From: Tetranychus cinnabarinus
Taxonomy: Eukaryota > Arthropoda > Arachnida > Trombidiformes > Tetranychidae
Direction: 5' to 3'
Assembly: GCA_022266195.1 (NCBI GenBank)
Contig: WHVY01000003.1
Span: 4,464,001-4,528,000, forward strand
DNA: 64,000 bases
In this document: positions 57,958-64,000 of the stretch, piece by piece
Position numbering within the stretch: position 1 is the stretch's first letter
Layout: every line of letters begins with the position of its first letter
Notes under the pieces: generated by a model
Told to the model about the DNA's origin: nothing
Seen by the model: the letters and a program-made list of their open reading frames with translations, nothing else
Database searches by the model: none
Program-made: the position numbers and the translations under genes

Positions 57958-59460
57958 ATGCTTTTTGAAGGCTGCTGTGTTAACCAAACTTTACTTAATT
58001 TTTTTTATGGATTAGTGGCTCTATTTGTGGTCAATTATGTCATAAAATTTGTTATAAGAGTTCGTGCCTTACCCCCTGGACCATGGGGACTACCGATTGT
58101 TGGCTACTTACCCTTCATTGGACAAAATGCTTACAATCAGATGACTGAGTTGGCAGCAAAGTATGGACCAGTTTTTAGTTTCAAGTGTGGCCAGTTTGAT
58201 GTTGTTGTTATAAACCAATGGAAGTTTGTTAAAGAGGCTTTGGCGAATGAACATTTGCTTGGTCGACCTAAAGAGACTTTTTTGCCTGGTATAGCCGAAG
58301 TCTCTTCATTAGTCGAAATGTCCGGTGAGCAATGGAAGGAACAGAGACGAGTTGCTTTAACTACCCTTCGAGATGTTGGCTTAGGAAAGAGTGAAATGGA
58401 AGATTCGATTAGAGACGAAGTCAAATCATTTACCAAATTAATCAAATCTTTTGGAGGAAAACCAATATCAATAAAGGATAGACTATCCTTGAGTGTTTCA
58501 AACAATATATCAAAGCTCGTATTTGGACACAAATATGCTTATGATGATCCTGTGTCTCTGGATATGGAAAGTTTGATTGCGAAATTTAATGGTCTGTTTC
58601 CGTATTTCGGCGCTGGAAAATTTTTGCCCACCATCGCAATCTTAATGGTCAAATTTAAGCTTTTTAGTTTGGCAAAAATTGAGTCTTTGTACAAAAAATT
58701 CATTGTTCATATTCTTAATGAAGTTAATGAACATCGAAATCGAGATGTTGATGACAACCAAGTAAAAGATTACATCGATGGATTCCTCGTCGAAATGTCC
58801 AAAAGACAAAATGAAAAGGATTCAAATTTCAATTTAGATGTTTTAGAACGAAATGTAGCCATATTTTACTTCGCTGGATCGGACACGATTTCAAATACAC
58901 TCAAATGGATGATGCTGTATCTGGTAAAGTATCCTGAATACCAAGTTATGATACGGGAGGAAATTAAACAAACCATTGGATTAAATAGACAACCAGAAAA
59001 TGTGGATCGACAACAAATGCCTTTAACAATGGCTTTCATCTACGAATCCTTGCGATTCTCTTCAATAGTCCCACTTAATTTATTGAGAAGAGCAACTGAA
59101 GACACCAAAGTTGGAGGCTATTCGATACCTAAAGATAGTCTTGTCATATTTAACTTCTGGTCAGTCCATTATGATCCAAATTTATGGGATAATCCTGAGC
59201 AATTCAAACCTGAACGGTTTCTTAACGAAGACAAATCTAAAGCTATTAAACCTCCTTATTTAATCGCATTCAGTGGCGGAAAAAGAGTTTGTCCTGGAGA
59301 GAGTTTCGCTTATCTCCAATTATTCTTGTATCTTGTGTCATTTTTACAACAGTTTGAGATCGCAGCTGAACCAGGGAAAGATGTTTCATTGGAAGGAGTT
59401 CATCTTTTCCTTAAGAAACAAAAAAGTTTACCAAATTTTATTTTCAAGAATATCGATTAA
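57958..59460 (+). CDS. Cytochrome P450, CYP2 clan (CYP392-like), intact; in the spacer of the inverted duplication
   Basis: Intronless, 500 residues, ATG to TAA. The N-terminus (MLFEGCCVNQTLLNFFYG) departs from the MFF start of its relatives. Hinge LPPGPWGLP, WKEQRR, I-helix AGSDTIS (preceded by FYF), ESLR, PERF, FSGGKRVCPG with Cys445. Its middle section (FPYFGAGKFLPTIAILMVKF) is distinct from the other copies; this is the substrate-recognition region in P450s. All catalytic motifs are present. It lies between the arms of an inverted duplication whose genes face it from both sides. Confidence 0.93.
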   Translation: MLFEGCCVNQTLLNFFYGLVALFVVNYVIKFVIRVRALPPGPWGLPIVGYLPFIGQNAYNQMTELAAKYGPVFSFKCGQFDVVVINQWKFVKEALANEHLLGRPKETFLPGIAEVSSLVEMSGEQWKEQRRVALTTLRDVGLGKSEMEDSIRDEVKSFTKLIKSFGGKPISIKDRLSLSVSNNISKLVFGHKYAYDDPVSLDMESLIAKFNGLFPYFGAGKFLPTIAILMVKFKLFSLAKIESLYKKFIVHILNEVNEHRNRDVDDNQVKDYIDGFLVEMSKRQNEKDSNFNLDVLERNVAIFYFAGSDTISNTLKWMMLYLVKYPEYQVMIREEIKQTIGLNRQPENVDRQQMPLTMAFIYESLRFSSIVPLNLLRRATEDTKVGGYSIPKDSLVIFNFWSVHYDPNLWDNPEQFKPERFLNEDKSKAIKPPYLIAFSGGKRVCPGESFAYLQLFLYLVSFLQQFEIAAEPGKDVSLEGVHLFLKKQKSLPNFIFKNID

Positions 59461-61624
59461 AAATAATGATTTTACGCTTTTTTACTTTTTTAAACTGTAT
59501 TATTGTTAACCCTATTGATCACGGTGTCTAACTGTTTGTTTCTCTTATAACAAAAATTTAAATCGCCCACCAACATACAGAATTATCGAGCTGTTCATCA
59601 TGAGTTGCCTGAAAAATGTCTTGTAAATTTTAATGGCTTATCGTGAATTATTAATAAAATTACTTTACAGAATGTAGTTGCTTTTGCACCGACTGATTGA
59701 CCAGAAGCGTAACCCAAATTTTTATGCATAAGCATAAAATAGTCATTACTTTTTTGCTATCCACGATCTCGAGATACTCATTTGCTAATAATAACGTTAT
59801 GGTGAAGAAACGTAGACTACAGCGCGATAAGCGTAACAAACAGACAATATCGAGACACAAACGTTTGTAAAATTATGGGAACAGACCTCTCTACTAATGA
59901 ATAATTCAATTCGACTCAAAAAATTTACATCAGCGCATTTTTTTAATGATATTTGGGTTGTAAATGGGCGAGCAATAGCATATTAACCAAACAAAACTCA
60001 TTTTAACCCATTTCTTGGCTAATAAACCAATTTTCTGGTTTACTTGCAAACGTTTTGCAAAAAGTGCTGCAAAAGACGCAAACATTTGAGTAAAGAGACT
60101 AGACTTGGTAGATCATTAGAGAAGTAAAAGCTGAGTCCATTGTATTATTAAAGCATTCATCCAATGTACAGCTTTCTAGAAAATCGAGGTCAAAGTTGAA
60201 ACTTCGATCGTCTTTTGTTCAGCTATGAAAGCATATTTTTCCATTAAACTCATCTTACTAATGAAACTTTTGATGGCAAACCAGAAAATGGTCTTATTTT
60301 GAGAAAAAACATTTCTCGTGTCTATAAAATAGATCAAGTTCAATTTCCAATTAAACCGACACCATTCTGTAACCTTATTAGTTAGCAAGCTGAAACTTAG
60401 TATTTGTCCATGAAAATTGTTTGTACCAAACATGGATCAATTCCTTTTTTCAATTTATCGCCAGTTCTCTTGATTTTGGCCTTTTGCCTAAAAACTTTGA
60501 GTCGCAATATTTCGAAAAGGGTATCATCTACATTCATCATATTCTGATCAAATAATAGATTATAAGATGGGATATATTATATTGATATTTCAAGCTGTTC
60601 AAGATTCTACAGAAAAAGTTACAGCATTTTATTACTTATGTTTTCTGATTTGAGACTTGATTTATAAATCTAAACACAAGTCTTTTTGGCTAGACGGATA
60701 TTGGTTATTAAAATAGTTAGCTCAGATTCTATTCGTTATCAAGTCTTATAATGTTATAGCCCATAATAAAATCTAATGTTTGACGAAAGAATGATGACTG
60801 TAGGTACCAACATTCTCGAAATATTGAGTCTCGAAGTTTTAAGTCAAATGGCCAAAAACAAGACAACTGTTGTTAAATTGTTGAAATTATTCAATGTATG
60901 ATATAATCCAACAATTTTTATGGACAAATAATAAGTTTCAGCTCGCTAACACTCATGGTTATAGAATACGAGCGGTTTACCTGAAAATCGAACTGATCTG
61001 TTTTACGGAAAAATAAAAGTTCTATTTCTCATAATGAATACATTTCCTGGTTTTTTATGAAAAGACACATCAGATAAATGAGTCTCATTGAAAAATCTGC
61101 TTCCATCATTGTACAAAGGGCGATCGAAGTTTTAAATTTGATTTCGATTTCCTCGAAAACGATGGCCCAGATAAATTTTTAAATCGCAAAAATGCACTCA
61201 ATTTTTATGTCCCTACAAACTTAGAAAATTCAAATTTGAGCTTAACTAATATTTACCCGGTTTTGTCCGTTTATTTTTCAGTATTTGTGTCAGTTTGTCT
61301 TTTTATTAATACTAACAAGCTTTTTGTTAAGCTAGTGTGTGGTCAAGCATATTTATGCATTTTCAAATGCTGTCAGTTACTCTCAAATATCCTAACTTTG
61401 CAATAAATCAATGTGGACTTGTTTTCATCACAATTAAAATAGTGATCTGTATCACCGAGAGTCATTTTTAATAAATCACATAAACATTAAACGCAAAACT
61501 ATTCAATTTATTTCATTGAAAGTGAATATCTTTACAATACGTTTGCTATTAAATGTTGATGCTATCAAAATGACAACTCGGCACGATTGGGTTCCTCTCC
61601 TTCCATAATTTAGTGACATCTTTT
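59461..61624. other. Repeat-filled spacer between P450 genes 5 and 6
   Basis: 59580-61330 corresponds to the repeat unit seen at 52308-53480; 59745-61624 is the 3' flank part of the right arm of the inverted duplication. No gene. Two short minus-strand frames lie wholly in repeat sequence. Confidence 0.7.
60110..61220. repeat. Foldback element copy D (full length)
   Basis: About 1.1 kb, centred near 60660. Inverted halves: AGCAAGCTGAAACTTAGTA near 60384 against AAGTTTCAGCTCGCTAAC near 60937; CTTGATTTTGGCC near 60470 against GGCCAAAAACAAG near 60852; the outer ends are AAGTAAAAGCTGAGTCC and TGCACTCAATTTTTATGTCC. Inverted relative to copy B. Confidence 0.75.
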
Positions 61625-63136
61625 TTAAATTGTTTGGTCAGCAGTTTTGAAAATGAAATCGGGTAAAGTTTTGGGTAAAAAAAGAAAATGGTGAATTCCT
61701 TCCAATGAAACATCTTTCCCAGGTTCTGCTGTTATTTCAAATTGCTGTAAAAAGGACACAAGATACAAGAATAACTGAAGATAAGCAAAACTTTCTCCAG
61801 GACAAACTCTTTTTCCGCTACTGAATGCATGCAAATAAGGTGGTTTGACGGCTTTAGATTTGTCTTCGTTAAGAAACCGTTCAGGCTTGAATTGCTCAGG
61901 ATTATCCCATAAATTTGGATCATAATGGACTGACCAGAAGTTGAATGTAACAAAAGTATCTTTGGGTATTGAATAGCCTCCAACTTTGGTATCTTCAGTT
62001 GCTCTTCTCATTAGATTGAGTGGAACTAATGAAGAGAATCGCAAGGTTTCGTAGATGAAAGCCATTGTAAAAGGCATTTGTTGTCGATCCACATTTTCTG
62101 GTTGTCTATTCAATCCAATAGTCTGTTTAATTTCATCTCGTAGCTTAACCTGGTATTCAGGATACTTGACCAGATACAACAGCATCCATTTGAGTGTATT
62201 TGAAATGGTGTCAGAGCCAGCAGTGTAAAACAAGGTCCCGTTCCGTTTCAAAGTATTCAAATTGAAAGTTGAATCCTTTTCGTTCTGTCTTTTGGACATT
62301 TCATGAAGGAATCCATCAAAGTAATCTTTTATTTCTTTGTCATCAATGTCTTTTTTTCGGTGCTCATTAACCTCATCATTAATATAAGATTCGAAGCCGT
62401 TGAATGAAGAATTAATTTCGCGTAAACCGGAAAGATTCAATTTAATGATCAAGCGCGCGACTGCTGGCAGAAATGATGTGATATTGAAGAAACATAACAT
62501 TTCATTTACTTTGAAAAACAAACTTTCCATATTGGTGGCAACTGGATCATCATAAGAGTGTTTATGTCCAAGTAAAAGAGTTGATATATTGTTTGAAACA
62601 CTCAAGGATAGTCTGTGAAGCATTGATATTGGTTTGCCATCAAAAGATTTGATTAATTCAGTAAAAGATTTAATTTCGTCTCTAATCGAATCTTCCGTTT
62701 CTCTCTTTCCTAAGCCAACATCTCGAAGTGTAGTTAAAGTAACTCGTCTCTGTTGCCTCCAAGGTTCACCAGTCATTTCGACTAATGAGGCATGTTCAAT
62801 GACACCAGGCAAAAAAGTCTCTTTAGGTCGACCAAGCAAGTGTTCATTTGCCAAAGCTTCTTTAATAAACTTCCATTGGTTTATAACAACAACATCAAAC
62901 TGACCACACTTGAAACTGAAAACTGGTCCATATTTTGCAGCCAACTCCGTCATCTGTTTGTAAGCATCTCGTCTAATGAAAGGGAAGTACCCAACAATCG
63001 GTAGTCCCCATGGTCCAGGAGGTAGTTTACGGACTCGTTGCACAAACTTGATGACATAATTGACCACGAATAGAGTCACTAATCCATAAAAAAATTTAAG
63101 TAAAGTTGGACTGGCGTAAAAATCGGTGAAAAACAT
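61625..63136 (-). CDS. Cytochrome P450, CYP2 clan (CYP392-like), intact; right arm of inverted pair
   Basis: Intronless, 503 residues, start ATG at 63136. LPPGPWGLP, WRQQRR, AGSDTIS, ETLR, PERF and FSSGKRVCPG with Cys445. From about residue 110 to the C-terminal DQTI it pairs closely with the gene at 53657. The first 50 residues (FVQRVRKLPPGPWGLP) instead match the gene at 19668, which has the same QRVRK rather than IRVRA. This looks like a mosaic made by recombination or gene conversion. ER monooxygenase; substrate unknown. Confidence 0.93.
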   Translation of the reverse strand: MFFTDFYASPTLLKFFYGLVTLFVVNYVIKFVQRVRKLPPGPWGLPIVGYFPFIRRDAYKQMTELAAKYGPVFSFKCGQFDVVVINQWKFIKEALANEHLLGRPKETFLPGVIEHASLVEMTGEPWRQQRRVTLTTLRDVGLGKRETEDSIRDEIKSFTELIKSFDGKPISMLHRLSLSVSNNISTLLLGHKHSYDDPVATNMESLFFKVNEMLCFFNITSFLPAVARLIIKLNLSGLREINSSFNGFESYINDEVNEHRKKDIDDKEIKDYFDGFLHEMSKRQNEKDSTFNLNTLKRNGTLFYTAGSDTISNTLKWMLLYLVKYPEYQVKLRDEIKQTIGLNRQPENVDRQQMPFTMAFIYETLRFSSLVPLNLMRRATEDTKVGGYSIPKDTFVTFNFWSVHYDPNLWDNPEQFKPERFLNEDKSKAVKPPYLHAFSSGKRVCPGESFAYLQLFLYLVSFLQQFEITAEPGKDVSLEGIHHFLFLPKTLPDFIFKTADQTI

Positions 63137-64000
63137 TATTACATAAACGAGTGTTTCACTTCAAATAATAACTGTCTGAAGTGCTAATAAATAATAACAT
63201 CTAAATAGAGTTTTGCAGCAATTTTATATTTTTTGCTCAGATAAATGATACAAACATATAATTAATCTATCATAATTAAATGGATAAATAATGAATCTTA
63301 TCAAGTTCAAGTTGATTATAATGGATTTTAGCCAAAGATATAAACAATGGCACAAAGCTCAATTTAGATGGCTTTATTTAGTAATGAAATTTACATCGAT
63401 ATCATTACTGTAGCATTGTGATTTGAAGCAATGAAGTCTTCGCGTAAACTATTAATAGCAACAATCTAGTTGAGATTGAACCAAATCATTCAGACCGCAT
63501 TTAGATATGGCAAGAGATGAATCCAATCGTTATCAAGTTATCATTTTAATATCATTCACACTTTTATTGCAAAAATATTAGGAAGCACGTATTAATCACA
63601 CTAATTTAAGTTTCAACTTCGAGTGTTGAGTGAATAAAGTACAAATTAGATCAAAATTTTAAAGGGACTCATCCTTTTTATTACCTGCAATGAAACAAAG
63701 AAACCAGACTCAATGAAAAACAAAACATCATAAATAATGATTCAGTCTTGTTTATAATAACTTGATAGCTTTAATTAATATCTCAATCTTATGATCGAGA
63801 CTGATTAAAATGAAAATACTGTCAATGTGATACATGAGTGTATAAAATTCATGTGAACTGAGTTATCATTATCATGTATCAAAATTACATCAATGAAACT
63901 GTGTGATTATCACAATCCCATTGAAATCATGTGACCATGTACCAATCAATAAAATTAGTACTCATGCACCATGTTGGTGTATGAGTACCAATTCTTCAAT
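63137..64000. other. 5' flank of P450 gene 6; no gene seen
   Basis: AT-rich, without the conserved flank block seen before the genes at 53657 and 57958, so the inverted duplication ends at or close to the start codon on this side. A perfect-looking hairpin lies at 63958-63988. Confidence 0.5.
63958..63988. repeat. 31-bp hairpin
   Basis: GTACTCATGCACCA and TGGTGTATGAGTAC pair as 14-bp arms (one mismatch) around a 3-bp loop. It may be the end of an element that continues past the window. Confidence 0.5.

Larger units (their letters stand above)
59745..63136. repeat. Right arm of the large inverted duplication (about 3.4 kb)
   Basis: Reverse complement of 53657-57030: P450 at 63136-61625, then the 3' flank with GTGTGTGGTCAAG (against ACCACACACTAGC), the foldback copy D and the CGCGATAAGCGTAACAAACA segment. 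The intervening spacer is about 2.7 kb and holds one P450 gene. Confidence 0.85.

Noticed and set aside
1..64000. CRISPR arrays, prokaryotic operons, tRNA or rRNA genes, viral insertions
   Set aside because: None seen. Repeats are palindromic or segmental, genes are spliced animal genes, and no cloverleaf or rRNA core was recognised by eye; a covariance-model scan would be needed to exclude small RNAs.

Overview
The window is nuclear DNA of an arthropod. It is AT-rich, with short introns (mostly 60-150 bp, GTAAGT-type donors), conserved animal genes with spliced exons, and a cluster of intronless CYP2-clan cytochrome P450 genes. That P450 set (LPPGPWGLP hinge, AGSDT I-helix, FSGGKRVCPGES heme loop, about 500 residues, single exon) together with the compact gene style suggests a spider mite (Tetranychidae) and CYP392-like genes. 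This is inference from pattern, not a database match.

Layout, left to right. A partial Scm-like Polycomb gene with two MBT repeats runs off the left edge (minus). A long SR/K-rich gene with the C-terminal domain of PHRF1/SCAF1 follows (3963-8176, minus, 8 coding exons). Then come two small plus-strand genes for putative secretory or membrane proteins (10226-10497 and 11265-11777), and a complete 13-exon PAN2 deadenylase gene (13099-18134, minus).

From 19.7 to 28.3 kb lies P450 block I: two intact genes (19668, 22411), a gene broken by an insertion and a frameshift (25631-27159, minus), a decayed C-terminal copy (27475-27975), a relic of the PAN2 5' end, and a 170-bp hAT-type MITE. Next are a BRI3-like gene (29206-30082), a CRAL-TRIO lipid-carrier gene (32079-32837) and a complete 12-exon SLC7 amino-acid transporter (33428-39370, minus).

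From 41.6 to 48.7 kb is a zone of gene fragments: a PH-domain relic, a P450 relic, a DEDD-exonuclease-like gene lacking its catalytic His, a palindromic element, a shrunken second copy of the SLC7 3' half, and a C2H2 zinc-finger relic. ENY2 (49066-49389) and a 7-exon ETHE1 gene (49593-51944) follow, convergent.

From 52.3 to 63.1 kb is P450 block II. Two P450 genes (53657-55168 plus; 61625-63136 minus) with their 3' flanks form a large inverted duplication, with arms of about 3.4 kb, around a third P450 (57958-59460). Inside the arms and spacer sit several copies of a foldback repeat, itself a long palindrome.

The housekeeping genes do not form a pathway. The biological theme is the birth and death of detoxification P450s by tandem, inverted and fragmentary duplication amid palindromic repeats. 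I saw no CRISPR, operon, prokaryotic or viral system. Spliced-gene coordinates come from hand-read splice sites; for the spliced genes read in full the reading frame was checked across every junction.
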